Translations under genes and position numbers: made by a program
Assembly: GCA_902556825.1 (NCBI GenBank)
Contig: CACDXO010000006.1
Coordinates: forward strand, 1-32,901
Reading direction: 5' to 3'
DNA from: an uncultured Pelagibacteraceae bacterium
Lineage (GTDB): Bacteria > Pseudomonadota > Alphaproteobacteria > Pelagibacterales > Pelagibacteraceae
Length of the DNA stretch: 32,901 nt
Shown here: piece after piece, positions 8,404 to 16,249 of the stretch
How positions within the stretch are numbered: position 1 is the stretch's first letter
Layout of the letters: the number at the start of each line of letters is the position of its first letter
The notes under the pieces: model-generated
Database searches by the model: none
Told to the model about the DNA's origin: nothing
The model's input: the letters and a program-made list of their open reading frames with translations, nothing else

Positions 8404-10881
8404 ATGAAAAAAAATAAAATTACAGCTGTTTTGGGTCCTACTAATACAGGTAAAACTTTCCTAGCAATTGAAACTATGCTTTCTTTTGAAACAGGAATGA
8501 TAGGATTTCCTCTCAGATTATTAGCGAGGGAAGTTTATGATAAAGTGGTAAAAAATGTAGGCCAAAATAAAGTAGCTTTGATCACAGGTGAAGAAAAAAT
8601 AATTCCATCGGAGGCAAAATATTTTTTATGCACAGTAGAATCTATGCCAATAGATAAAAATCTAGAATTTGTTGGTATTGATGAAATTCAAATGTGCGCT
8701 GATTATGAAAGAGGCCACATATTCACTGAAAGACTTCTTCATCTTAGAGGTGAAAAACTTACCATGTTTATGGGATCAAATTCAATTAAAAGTATTATTG
8801 AAAAAATTGATGGAGACATAGAGTATATAAATAGAAAAAGACTATCAAAGTTAACTTACTCGGGTCACAAAAAGATTTCTCGCATTGAAAGAAAGACTGC
8901 AATAATTGCATTTTCAGCTGAGGAAGTGTATGCAATTGCTGAATTAATAAGAAGACAAAAAGGTGGAGCTGCAATTGTTATGGGATCATTAAGTCCTAAA
9001 ACAAGAAATTCTCAAGTAAATCTTTATCAATCTGGAGATGTTGACTACTTAGTTGCAACAGATGCTATTGGCATGGGTATTAATATGGATCTAGATAATG
9101 TTTTTTTTTCAAATTTAAAAAAATTTGATGGAAAAAAAATTAGAAGATTAAAATTATCTGAAGTAGGTCAAATAGCTGGAAGAGCAGGACGATATTTAAA
9201 TGATGGTACTTTTGGTATCACAGGTGAATGTGGAGCAATAAGTTCGGAAGAGGTAGAATTATTAGAAAATCATAAATTCGATGAAATCCATACAATTTTT
9301 TGGAGAAATTCAAAGTTAAACTTTAAAAATGGTAAAAATCTAATTCAATCTTTAGAGGAAAAACCAGATAAATCATGGCTGAAAAAAATTCCAGAATGTG
9401 AAGATGAAAAAATTTTAAAACATATATTAAAAGATGCTGATAAATTAGATGTTTTTAATAACGAAAATGAACTTAAATTATTGTGGGAATGCTGCCAAAT
9501 TCCAGATTTTGTTAAGAAGACATATGGAAATCATTTAGAAGTTGTTGGAAAAGTTTTTAATTTTTTAAGAGAAAAACCAGGAAAGGTCACTAACAATTAT
9601 ATGAAACAGCAATTATCAAATCTAGATAAACTTGATGGTAATGTTGACTCAATATCTAATAGAATCGCGAATGTAAGAACCTGGTCATATGTCTCAAATA
9701 AAGTAAATTGGGTAGAAAACCAAGATTATTGGGTGGAAAGAACAAAAAATTTGGAAGATAAATTATCAGATAGATTACATGAAGAACTTACAAAAAGTTT
9801 TATTGATAAAAGAGCAAGTGTATTAGCAAAAGGACTCAAACAGGATATAACTTTTAAAACAGAAATATTGGAAAATAAAAAAGTGTTAATAAATAATCAA
9901 TTTATCGGTCAATTAAATGGTCTTAAATTAGAGCTTGATTTTAAAACTGGAGCTCTTGATACAGATATAAAATCATTAAAAAAAGCTGCAAAACAAAACG
10001 TTGAGCCAGAGATAATTAATAGAATGAATCAAATTAAAGAAACTTGTCTTATTGAGTTAAAAGATGATTTTAAGATTTACTGGAAAAACTTTCCTATTGC
10101 AAAATTATCCCCAGGAAAAGATTATTTAAAACCTGAGATAATTTTAATTATTGATGATATGATTGATAGTAGTGATAAATCAGACTTTTCTAAATTTTTA
10201 CAAAATTGGTTAAATAAAAAAATAGATCTTGAACTTAAAAGTTTAACTGATTTAAAAAATATAACTACTAATAACACATCAATTAGAGCATTAGCATATC
10301 AGTTGTACGAAAATAATGGGGTAATTAAAAGAGAAAAAGTAAAAGATTTCTTAAAAAAATTAGCTCAAGAAGAAAGAAAAGTTTTAAGAAGTTTAGGTGT
10401 AAAATTTGGCAGATATCATATTTTCTTATTTAAATTATTTAAACCGAATGCTGTTTCCTTAAGAATAGCTCTTTGGAAAAATTTTCATCAAAAATATTTT
10501 GATTTAAAGCCTCCAACTTTTGGATTAAATTTTTTAAAGGAAAGCAAAGAATACTCTAAAGATTTTATGTTGCTATGCGGCTTTGAAAAATTTGACAATT
10601 TTTATGTTAGGATAGATATATTAGAAAGATTATTTATAAAAATAATAGATCTAAAAAATGAAAAAGAAATTAAATTAATTCCAGAAATGTTAAATTTATT
10701 AGGATGCAATAAAGAAGATTTTTTAAAGTTAATTAAAAAAATGAGTTATTATTCATATGAAAAGAACCAAGAAACTTATTTTAAATATTCTCCTGTAAAA
10801 AATACTAAAAAACATTTTTCTTCTAAAATTCCAAAAAAAGAAAATCCTTTTAATGTATTAAAAAATATTAATTTTAAGTAA
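8404..10881 (+). CDS. SUV3-like superfamily 2 RNA helicase
   Basis: ATP-dependent helicase related to mitochondrial SUV3, which unwinds RNA for degradation. The 825-residue protein begins almost at once with Walker A GPTNTGKT (11-18), then the SUV3-type FPLRLLAREVYDKV, CTVES and Walker B DEIQ (93-96). Domain 2 contains GSLSPKTRNSQV, ATDAIGMGINMDLD and the arginine-finger motif QIAGRAGRY at about 256-264. The remaining roughly 500 residues are a long helical C-terminal region typical of alphaproteobacterial members. The stop overlaps the next ATG by one base (TAATG), so translational coupling is likely. The usual downstream partners, ferredoxin and CarD, follow. A role in RNA turnover is inferred from SUV3. 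Confidence 0.9.
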   Translation: MKKNKITAVLGPTNTGKTFLAIETMLSFETGMIGFPLRLLAREVYDKVVKNVGQNKVALITGEEKIIPSEAKYFLCTVESMPIDKNLEFVGIDEIQMCADYERGHIFTERLLHLRGEKLTMFMGSNSIKSIIEKIDGDIEYINRKRLSKLTYSGHKKISRIERKTAIIAFSAEEVYAIAELIRRQKGGAAIVMGSLSPKTRNSQVNLYQSGDVDYLVATDAIGMGINMDLDNVFFSNLKKFDGKKIRRLKLSEVGQIAGRAGRYLNDGTFGITGECGAISSEEVELLENHKFDEIHTIFWRNSKLNFKNGKNLIQSLEEKPDKSWLKKIPECEDEKILKHILKDADKLDVFNNENELKLLWECCQIPDFVKKTYGNHLEVVGKVFNFLREKPGKVTNNYMKQQLSNLDKLDGNVDSISNRIANVRTWSYVSNKVNWVENQDYWVERTKNLEDKLSDRLHEELTKSFIDKRASVLAKGLKQDITFKTEILENKKVLINNQFIGQLNGLKLELDFKTGALDTDIKSLKKAAKQNVEPEIINRMNQIKETCLIELKDDFKIYWKNFPIAKLSPGKDYLKPEIILIIDDMIDSSDKSDFSKFLQNWLNKKIDLELKSLTDLKNITTNNTSIRALAYQLYENNGVIKREKVKDFLKKLAQEERKVLRSLGVKFGRYHIFLFKLFKPNAVSLRIALWKNFHQKYFDLKPPTFGLNFLKESKEYSKDFMLLCGFEKFDNFYVRIDILERLFIKIIDLKNEKEIKLIPEMLNLLGCNKEDFLKLIKKMSYYSYEKNQETYFKYSPVKNTKKHFSSKIPKKENPFNVLKNINFK

Positions 10882-11300
10882 TGTTTAACTTTTTTAATAA
10901 AGAAAATAATAAAAAAATTGAAGATCCATTAACTAAGATAGCTGCTTTATTAATACATGTAGCAAAAATTGATGAAAACTACACAGAAAAAGAAAAAGAT
11001 ATTATAAAAAAAGCAATTATTGAACTAGGTTCAAAGAATGATGTTATTGATAATCTATTAGTAAAAGCAGAAGAAATTGAGAAAAATTCTAACCAAATTT
11101 TAGACTTTACTAAAGAAATAAAAAATATGGATGAAGATTCAAAAGAAAAAATTGTTGAGGTTTTATGGAATATAATTTATTCGGACAGTAGTGCTGATAT
11201 GTACGAAAATAATTTAATGAGAAGATTAACAGGATTACTCTACTTGGACGTAAAGACAGTTGGTGATATAAAAAACAAAGTAATAAATAATTTAAAATAG
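10881..11300 (+). CDS. TerB-like protein
   Basis: All-helical protein of 139 residues resembling the TerB/tellurite-resistance domain: paired acidic helices with [18 protein letters not shown] near the N-terminus and [16 protein letters not shown] toward the C-terminus, the repeated hydrophobic-x-D-E pattern of that fold. TerB domains bind metal and are often unrelated to tellurite. It overlaps the helicase stop by one base and shares its last base with the ferredoxin GTG start, so it belongs to a coupled four-gene unit. In many alphaproteobacteria an S4 RNA-binding protein lies between helicase and ferredoxin; here that place is taken by this protein, a comparison from memory. Function unknown. 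Confidence 0.75.
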   Translation: MFNFFNKENNKKIEDPLTKIAALLIHVAKIDENYTEKEKDIIKKAIIELGSKNDVIDNLLVKAEEIEKNSNQILDFTKEIKNMDEDSKEKIVEVLWNIIYSDSSADMYENNLMRRLTGLLYLDVKTVGDIKNKVINNLK

Positions 11301-11626
11301 TGACTTATATAGTTAATGAAAAATGCATCAAATGCAAGTTGATGGACTGCGTAGAAGTTTGTCCAGTTGATTGCTTTTATGAGGGAAAAAATATGCTTGT
11401 AATAAAACCAGATGAGTGTATAGATTGTGGCGTTTGTGAGCCTGAGTGTCCAATAGATGCAATAGTTCCAGACACAGAAAATGGTACAGAAAAGTGGTTA
11501 GAGCTAAACAAAAAATTTTCAGAAATTTGGCCGAATATTACAAACAAGAAGGATCCACCATTAGACAGCGATAAATATAAAAATGAAGAAAATAAATACG
11601 AAAAATATTTTAAAGAAAATCTTTAA
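11300..11626 (+). CDS. fdxA: Seven-iron ferredoxin FdxA
   Basis: Low-potential electron carrier with one 3Fe-4S and one 4Fe-4S cluster, 108 residues. Cluster ligands are visible as C9-x2-C12-x4-C17-x3-C21-P and C40-x2-C43-x2-C46-x3-C50-P, and the family-typical sequence [11 protein letters not shown] follows the first set. The C-terminal extension of about 55 residues is normal for this FdxA type. Translation starts at GTG 11300, whose first G is the last base of the preceding TAG; no ATG in frame precedes the first cysteine motif. The CarD gene begins inside this gene, 44 bases before its end. Confidence 0.95.
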   Translation: MTYIVNEKCIKCKLMDCVEVCPVDCFYEGKNMLVIKPDECIDCGVCEPECPIDAIVPDTENGTEKWLELNKKFSEIWPNITNKKDPPLDSDKYKNEENKYEKYFKENL

Positions 11627-12446
11627 ACGGAAAAAAACTTCTAAAAAATCTGTAAAAAAATTAAATAAACCAAAAAAGGTTCCAAAAAAATTAGTAAATA
11701 AAAAAATTAAAAAAAATATAAAAGTAAAAAAACTAAAGAAAAAAATAAAATTAAAACAAAATTTATTAGATAAAAAAAAACCAATAGAAAATTCTCAGGC
11801 AAAACAAGAAAATACAAAAATAATAAAGAGTTCAGATCAAAAGCCTGAAATAAAAAAGATAAAAGTTCAACCAACTGAAAAAAAAGAATATAAATTAAAA
11901 GATTATGTTGTTTATCCAAAACATGGCGTGGGAGTAATTAAAGAATTTAAAAAAATTATAATTGGCGGTATAGATGTGGAAGTTTACATAATAGATATCG
12001 CAAAAGAAAAATTAGAATTAAAATTCCCAGTCAATAAACAATATTTATTACGACCACCAGCAACTGTAAACCAGGTTAATAAATGTATTTCTATATTAAA
12101 AAGTAAACCCAAAGTTAAAAGATCTATGTGGAGTAGAAGAGCACAGGAATATGAAGCAAAAATATCTTCTGGAAAAATTTATGAACTTGCTGAAGTTGTT
12201 AGAGATTTAAATAAAGGAGATGATTTAATGGTAGATCAATCCTATAGCGAAAGACAATTATTTGAAAAAGCATATGAAAGAATATTATCTGAATTTCAAA
12301 TTATTCTTGGTTTAAACTCTGAGGATGCCCAAAAAAAACTTGATAAAGCTTTAAAGAGAAACCTCGATGTACAACAACCAAAAGCACCTCAAAAAATTGA
12401 AACAACAACATCTGCCACACCTGAAGAGCTAGAAGAGTCTATATAA
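11583..12446 (+). CDS. CarD-family RNA polymerase-binding regulator with lysine-rich N-terminal extension
   Basis: CarD/CdnL proteins bind the RNA polymerase beta subunit and stabilise promoter open complexes, often at rRNA and growth genes. The CarD domain is at about residues 103-265: [20 protein letters not shown] (Tudor-like RNAP-interaction part), then a helical DNA-binding part with [16 protein letters not shown] (the conserved Trp), [17 protein letters not shown] and a final amphipathic helix. The first about 100 residues are a low-complexity basic tail dominated by Lys with Ile, Leu, Asn and Pro. ATG 11583 overlaps the ferredoxin gene by 44 bases. No other Met occurs before the CarD domain, so the tail is translated unless a non-ATG start inside it is used. 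Total 287 residues versus about 160-170 for ordinary CarD. Confidence 0.9.
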   Translation: MKKINTKNILKKIFKRKKTSKKSVKKLNKPKKVPKKLVNKKIKKNIKVKKLKKKIKLKQNLLDKKKPIENSQAKQENTKIIKSSDQKPEIKKIKVQPTEKKEYKLKDYVVYPKHGVGVIKEFKKIIIGGIDVEVYIIDIAKEKLELKFPVNKQYLLRPPATVNQVNKCISILKSKPKVKRSMWSRRAQEYEAKISSGKIYELAEVVRDLNKGDDLMVDQSYSERQLFEKAYERILSEFQIILGLNSEDAQKKLDKALKRNLDVQQPKAPQKIETTTSATPEELEESI

Positions 12447-12484
12447 AAAAAAACGCTTCCCACAACAATTGCCATGAGAAGCGT
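12445..12484 (-). terminator. Rho-independent terminator of the small basic peptide gene
   Basis: On the minus strand ACGCTTC and GAAGCGT form a perfect 7-base stem (12453-12459 with 12478-12484) around an 18-base loop that can add two inner pairs, followed directly by a run of nine T (plus-strand A run 12445-12453). It lies about 24 bases after the small peptide stop codon. On the plus strand only a weak AATTTATT follows, so for carD it would be a poorer terminator. Confidence 0.8.
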
Positions 12485-12507
12485 AATTTATTAAAAAGAA
12501 TACTAAT

Positions 12508-12591
12508 TTATCTTCTTCTTCTTCTTTTTTTAGCTTTTTTAGCTTTTTTCTTAGTTTTCTTTTTAGCAGCTTTTTTTCTTCTTTTAGCCAT
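12508..12591 (-). CDS. 27-residue Lys/Arg/Ala-rich basic peptide
   Basis: ATG 12591 to TAA 12508 encodes 27 residues starting MAKRRKKAAKKK and ending in five consecutive Arg: 13 Lys, 7 Arg, 5 Ala, 1 Thr, 1 Met, with no acidic residue, net charge about +20. Expression signals are unusually clear for this window: a Shine-Dalgarno GGGAG at 12598-12602, a leader hairpin (12611-12629), a perfect TTGACA (12665-12670) and a hairpin-plus-T-run terminator after the stop. The Lys/Ala pattern resembles the tails of histone H1-like bacterial proteins, suggesting a nucleic-acid-binding or ribosome-associated peptide; that is inference. It is not L34 or L36: there is no Cys, His or hydrophobic core. It is too short for many gene finders. 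Confidence 0.7.
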   Translation of the reverse strand: MAKRRKKAAKKKTKKKAKKAKKRRRRR

Positions 12592-12597
12592 CTTTAG

Positions 12598-12602
12598 CTC
12601 CC
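12598..12602 (-). promoter_or_regulatory. Shine-Dalgarno of the small basic peptide gene
   Basis: The minus strand reads AAGGGAGCTAAAG before the ATG at 12591. GGGAG, complementary to the 16S rRNA tail, is spaced 6 bases from the start codon. This is one of the better ribosome-binding sites in the window, and it fixes the start of a reading frame that would otherwise be dismissed as low-complexity sequence. Confidence 0.65.
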
Positions 12603-12610
12603 TTTTTTTT

Positions 12611-12629
12611 ACGAATCTTTATGATTCGT
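12611..12629 (-). promoter_or_regulatory. Leader hairpin upstream of the small basic peptide
   Basis: ACGAATC and GATTCGT form a perfect 7-base stem with a 5-base loop. On the minus strand it is followed by eight A and the Shine-Dalgarno sequence, placing the hairpin 8-10 bases before the ribosome-binding site in the 5' leader. On the plus strand it has no gene to terminate. A role in mRNA stability or translation control is possible; nothing shows a ligand. Confidence 0.45.
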
Positions 12630-12664
12630 TTGATTATCCTTTTTTTATTTTTTTTAAGAAGTTA

Positions 12665-12670
12665 TGTCAA
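12665..12670 (-). promoter_or_regulatory. Consensus -35 (TTGACA) for the small basic peptide gene
   Basis: A perfect sigma-70 -35 hexamer on the minus strand. At the ideal 17-base spacing only TAAAAA (12642-12647) is found; GATAAT (12633-12638) matches the -10 consensus better but lies 26 bases away. The -35 is convincing, the -10 is not settled. Confidence 0.45.
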
Positions 12671-12779
12671 ATGTTTAATTTTAGATATTAAATCTAAAAA
12701 ATTAATTTTTTAATTATTTTAATATAAATTAAAAAAAGATAAGTAAATAGCGATTAATAAACTGTTTTAAAAAATAAAT

Positions 12780-14480
12780 TTAATAAAGTTTTTCAAATTC
12801 ATTTTTATATTTTTGTATAATTTTATATCTTTTTAACTTTAAAGTCGGTGTTAACATTCCATTTTCAATTGAAAATTTTTCGTTAATTGTAAAATATTTT
12901 TTAATATTTTCTATTTTAGATAGTTTTTTATTAATTTTTTCTATTTCTAATTTAATTTCTTCTTCTGTTGATAATTTTTTTTCTTCATTAAGAACTAATA
13001 ATGCAACAATAAATGGTTTACTATCCCCATAAATAATTGCTTGTTCAATTAATTCTGAGTTAACTAATTCATTTTCTATCTTTATAGGTGAAATGTTATC
13101 GCCGCCTGGTGTAATGATAATATCTTTTTTTCTATCAGTTATTTTTAAATAATTATTTTCAAAAACCCCAATATCTCCGGTATGAAGCCATCCATTTTTT
13201 AAAACTTTATCAGTTTCTTCCTGATTATTCCAATAACCAAGCATTACATTCTCTCCCTTAACAAGTATTTCTCCATCTTCTGCAATTTTAACTTCATTTC
13301 CTTTAAATGGAGTTCCTACAGTTTCAACTCTTATATCATTTATAGGATTGCAACTAACAACAGGAGATGTTTCGGTAAGTCCGTATCCTTGCAAAGTAGG
13401 TAATCCAATAGCATTTAAAAAAAAACCAACTTCTTTATCTAAAGCTCCTCCTCCAGAAACAAAGGTTTTTAAAGATCCTCCAAATTGAGCCTTTATTTTT
13501 TTTCTAACAATTTTATCTAATAAGATATCTTGTATTTTTTCTATAAAATTCAAAGGTTCTTTTTTGATTTTTTTAAGTCCTATGTTTAGCATTTTTTGAA
13601 CTAGGATTTTTTTTATTCCAGTAGCTTTATTAAAACTAGCATTTATTTTTTGATAAAGATTTTGATAAAATCTAGGAACTGCTGTCATGATTTCTGGACT
13701 ACAATCATTCATATTTTTAATTAATTTATCTATGCTCTCAGCATAGAAAACTCTAGCTTCTACGGTTATTTGAACAAATTGAACTGTATGTTCGTAAGAA
13801 TGCGACAAGGGTAACCAGGTTAAAAATCTAGTTTGTTGTCCTTTGATAAGTGGTTTTAATATTTCAATCGCACCCTCACAATTATTTAAAATTCCACCAT
13901 GGCTTAATATTACCCCTTTGGGATTTCCTTGTGTACCCGACGTATAAATAATACATGCTGGATTTTTTCTATCAATTTTATTTTTAAAATTATTAACTTC
14001 AGTATTTAAAATTAAATTATTAATATTAATATATTCATCATTGTTTATTTCTTTTAATACTTCAAAAGAAAATATTTTTTTAATAAAATTTTTATTTTTT
14101 ATTATATTTTTAATTTTTTTAAATTGTTCTGAATTTGAAACAAAAACTACTGATGGCCTGCAGTCATTTATTATATATTCATAATCTCTTTCAGCATAAG
14201 TTGTATACGCAGGAACTGTTATTGAATTTGATAACATTATCGAAAAATCTGAAATAAACCATTCAGGTCTATTCTCTGAGATTAATAAGCATCTGTCACC
14301 TTTATTTACATATTTTTTTAATTCTTCGGAAAGATTATTTATTAATTCAAATGTTTGTTTCCAGCTAAAATTTTTTTTTGGTTCTTTTAAAGATGATAAT
14401 AATATTTTATTTTTATCTTTTTGTTTTTCGAACTGATAAAAAAATAATTCTGTTAAACTATTTATTTTTTTTAAATCCAT
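12780..14480 (-). CDS. Long-chain fatty acyl-CoA synthetase (AMP-forming)
   Basis: Activates fatty acids to acyl-CoA through an acyl-adenylate. The 566-residue protein has the AMP-binding motif YTSGTQGNPKG at 179-189, the FAA1/FadD15-like LTWLPLSHSYEHTVQ, GYGLTETSPVVSCNP, LHTGDIGVFENNYL and DRKKDIIITPGGDNISP. The arrangement matches the bacterial long-chain group that resembles eukaryotic ACSL rather than E. coli FadD. There is no signal peptide; membrane association would be peripheral. ATG 14480 is 7 bases after the CCA end of tRNA-Leu on the same strand, with no Shine-Dalgarno in the gap, and the first codons are already family sequence. It is probably transcribed from the tRNA promoter. 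Chain-length preference cannot be read. Confidence 0.9.
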   Translation of the reverse strand: MDLKKINSLTELFFYQFEKQKDKNKILLSSLKEPKKNFSWKQTFELINNLSEELKKYVNKGDRCLLISENRPEWFISDFSIMLSNSITVPAYTTYAERDYEYIINDCRPSVVFVSNSEQFKKIKNIIKNKNFIKKIFSFEVLKEINNDEYININNLILNTEVNNFKNKIDRKNPACIIYTSGTQGNPKGVILSHGGILNNCEGAIEILKPLIKGQQTRFLTWLPLSHSYEHTVQFVQITVEARVFYAESIDKLIKNMNDCSPEIMTAVPRFYQNLYQKINASFNKATGIKKILVQKMLNIGLKKIKKEPLNFIEKIQDILLDKIVRKKIKAQFGGSLKTFVSGGGALDKEVGFFLNAIGLPTLQGYGLTETSPVVSCNPINDIRVETVGTPFKGNEVKIAEDGEILVKGENVMLGYWNNQEETDKVLKNGWLHTGDIGVFENNYLKITDRKKDIIITPGGDNISPIKIENELVNSELIEQAIIYGDSKPFIVALLVLNEEKKLSTEEEIKLEIEKINKKLSKIENIKKYFTINEKFSIENGMLTPTLKLKRYKIIQKYKNEFEKLY

Positions 14481-14487
14481 AATTTTT

Positions 14488-14574
14488 TGGTGGGCAAAGA
14501 GAGAATCGAACTCTCACAGTATTGCTACTATTGGATTTTGAGTCCAACGCGTCTACCAGTTCCGCCATTCACCC
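14488..14574 (-). tRNA. tRNA-Leu (anticodon CAA)
   Basis: An 87-base class II tRNA with encoded CCA. Acceptor GGGTGAA pairs with TTTGCCC (two G-U). The D arm contains GGTAGAC, the anticodon stem TTGGA/TCCAA encloses CTCAAAA (anticodon CAA), and the long variable arm and T arm GAGAG-TTCGATT-CTCTC are present. A GATAAT at 14582-14587 on the minus strand, 7 bases before the 5' end, is a good -10. The 68-base spacer upstream must also serve the divergent YqaA gene. Confidence 0.97.
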
Positions 14575-14642
14575 TAATTTCATTATCATTAATTTGTTTA
14601 TTAATTAATAGTATAAGAAGAATTATTGTATTAAAAGAAAAT

Positions 14643-15248
14643 ATGTTCAAAGAACTTTATTTAAAATCAATTAAATTAGCAGGACACAGAAAATCGAAAT
14701 TTTTTTTAGGATTTTTTTCATTTATAGAAAGCTTTGTATTTCCAATACCTCCTGACGTAATAATAATTCCAATGACTATAGCAAAAAGAAAAGAGTGGTT
14801 CAAAATTGCATTAATTGCAACGATTGGTTCTGTCCTTGGAGCTTGTTTGGGATATTTTATTGGTTATGTTTTTTTTAATGAAATTGGAATAAAAATTTTT
14901 GAATTCTATGGTGTAGATCCAGAATTTTGGAAAAATAAAGTTTCTTCTGAAGGAGGTGTAATCGCATGGATAACTCTGCTAGCGATAGCAGGATTTTCTC
15001 CTTTACCTTTTAAACTCTTAACCATTAGTAGTGGATTTATAAATTTTAATTTAGCATATTTTATCATAATTTCTTTATTAACTAGGGGCTCAAGATTTTT
15101 TTTAATTGCATTTTTAATTGGAAATTTTGGTCCGGCAATGAAATTATTAATTGAAAAGAAGTTATTAAAAGTATCTATAATTTTGTCTATTATGATAATA
15201 ATTTTTGCTTTTTTTGTTTATAAATTTTTAACTAATTTTTTAATATAA
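14643..15248 (+). CDS. YqaA-type DedA/SNARE-associated membrane protein
   Basis: Inner-membrane protein of the DedA/VTT superfamily, YqaA branch, 201 residues. Several hydrophobic segments are visible, with the family stretch FIESFVFPIPPDVIIIPM near residues 27-44, GSVLGACLGYFIGY and AIAGFSPLPFKLLTISSG. DedA-superfamily proteins are linked to lipid-carrier or phospholipid flipping and proton-dependent envelope functions; no substrate is assigned here. The frame is open further upstream to 14487 but that part is antisense to tRNA-Leu, so ATG 14643 (FKELYLKSIKLAG) is taken as start. It leads a run with dsbB (4-base gap) and coq7. Confidence 0.88.
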   Translation: MFKELYLKSIKLAGHRKSKFFLGFFSFIESFVFPIPPDVIIIPMTIAKRKEWFKIALIATIGSVLGACLGYFIGYVFFNEIGIKIFEFYGVDPEFWKNKVSSEGGVIAWITLLAIAGFSPLPFKLLTISSGFINFNLAYFIIISLLTRGSRFFLIAFLIGNFGPAMKLLIEKKLLKVSIILSIMIIIFAFFVYKFLTNFLI

Positions 15249-15252
15249 ATTA

Positions 15253-15738
15253 ATGGAAAAAATTTTTGAAATTAAAAAATTTTATATAACTGTTTTTATT
15301 ATTTCTTTACTTTCATTATTGATAGCTTTGTACATTGAGTTTTTTTTAGGTTATAAGCCTTGCAAATTATGTATTTATCAGAGAATACCTTATTTAATTA
15401 CAATTTTTTTAACTTTCTTAGGAATAAGTTATTCTAAAAATCTAATATGGCTCTACGCATTATTGTTAATTTTTTTTTCAAGCTTTATTCTTTCTGGATA
15501 TCATGTTGGAATAGAAAGAGGAATATTTGAAGAATTTTCAGGGTGTACGGGAAGTTCATTAAATATTATAGATAAAAATGAACTCCTAAAATTGCTAAAT
15601 TCAGAAGTAAGTAGTTGTAAAAATGTCGAATTTCAAATTTTAGGTTTATCTCTTGCGACAATAAATTTTTTATTATCATTTGTAATTTTCATATTAATTT
15701 TTAAAGTTATAAAATATGAAAAAAACAAACAAATATAA
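15253..15738 (+). CDS. dsbB: Disulfide bond formation protein DsbB
   Basis: Inner-membrane quinone reductase that reoxidises periplasmic DsbA. The 161-residue protein has four hydrophobic segments. The first periplasmic pair is in GYKPCKLCIYQRIPY (C-x2-C after the first membrane span), with the quinone-contact Arg nearby. The second pair is CTGSSLN...SSCKN, spaced 26 residues, shorter than in E. coli and normal for the alphaproteobacterial type. It lies between yqaA and coq7, overlapping coq7 by 23 bases, which implies co-transcription. No DsbA is in the window; the TlpA-like protein at 17550-18080 is the other thiol-redox gene. Confidence 0.92.
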   Translation: MEKIFEIKKFYITVFIISLLSLLIALYIEFFLGYKPCKLCIYQRIPYLITIFLTFLGISYSKNLIWLYALLLIFFSSFILSGYHVGIERGIFEEFSGCTGSSLNIIDKNELLKLLNSEVSSCKNVEFQILGLSLATINFLLSFVIFILIFKVIKYEKNKQI

Positions 15739-16249
15739 AGTAGAAGAATTTATTAGAGTTGATCATGCTGGAGAAAGAGGTGCAATTAAAATTTATGAAG
15801 GACAACTTCTAGCTCTAAATACTTTAGTAAAAAATGATGATTTAAAAAAGAAAATTGAAGAAATGCAAGTCCATGAAAGGGAACATTGTGATTTTTTTGA
15901 AAAAGAAATTAAAAAAAGAAATATTAATCCTACAAAATTTCTGCCTATATGGGATTTATTGGGTGTTGGACTTGGTTTTGGATCAGCTTTAATTGGAAAA
16001 AAAGCTGCTATGTTATGTACAGCATCGGTAGAGGAAGTAATTGATAAGCATTACCAAAATCAAATTAACCAATTAAACGCTGACGAAAAAGAGCTTAAAA
16101 ATAAAATAATTAAATTTAGAGATGATGAAATTCATCATAAAGATATTGCTTATGAAGAAGGAGCGACTAAAGAAGGTTTTTATTCTATAATGGACAAATT
16201 AATTAAAACTGGCTCTAAAATTGCAATAAGAATTTCAGAAAAAATTTAA
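15716..16249 (+). CDS. coq7: 3-demethoxyubiquinol 3-hydroxylase (Coq7/UbiF-type)
   Basis: Membrane-associated diiron monooxygenase that adds a ring hydroxyl late in ubiquinone synthesis. The 177 residues contain the repeated E/ExxH motifs of the family: VDHAGERGAIKIYEGQ, MQVHEREHCDFFEKE, ASVEEVIDKHYQNQ and FRDDEIHHKDIAYEEGA, which together supply the iron ligands. The length equals a single-domain Coq7. The start lies inside dsbB. It converges with the HNH gene with no base between the stop codons. The ubiE and ubiB genes for the same pathway lie about 10 kb away in this window. Confidence 0.94.
   Translation: MKKTNKYKVEEFIRVDHAGERGAIKIYEGQLLALNTLVKNDDLKKKIEEMQVHEREHCDFFEKEIKKRNINPTKFLPIWDLLGVGLGFGSALIGKKAAMLCTASVEEVIDKHYQNQINQLNADEKELKNKIIKFRDDEIHHKDIAYEEGATKEGFYSIMDKLIKTGSKIAIRISEKI

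Noticed and set aside
10881-11300. Tellurite resistance
   Set aside because: Only a TerB-like fold is present, without other ter genes; the name does not imply the phenotype.
12600-12680. Plus-strand terminator at the ACGAATC/GATTCGT hairpin
   Set aside because: No plus-strand gene ends near it; carD ends about 165 bases earlier. Its position before the ribosome-binding site on the minus strand is more telling.
14487-14642. Upstream extension of the YqaA reading frame by 52 residues
   Set aside because: It is antisense to tRNA-Leu; the family N-terminus begins at the ATG at 14643.
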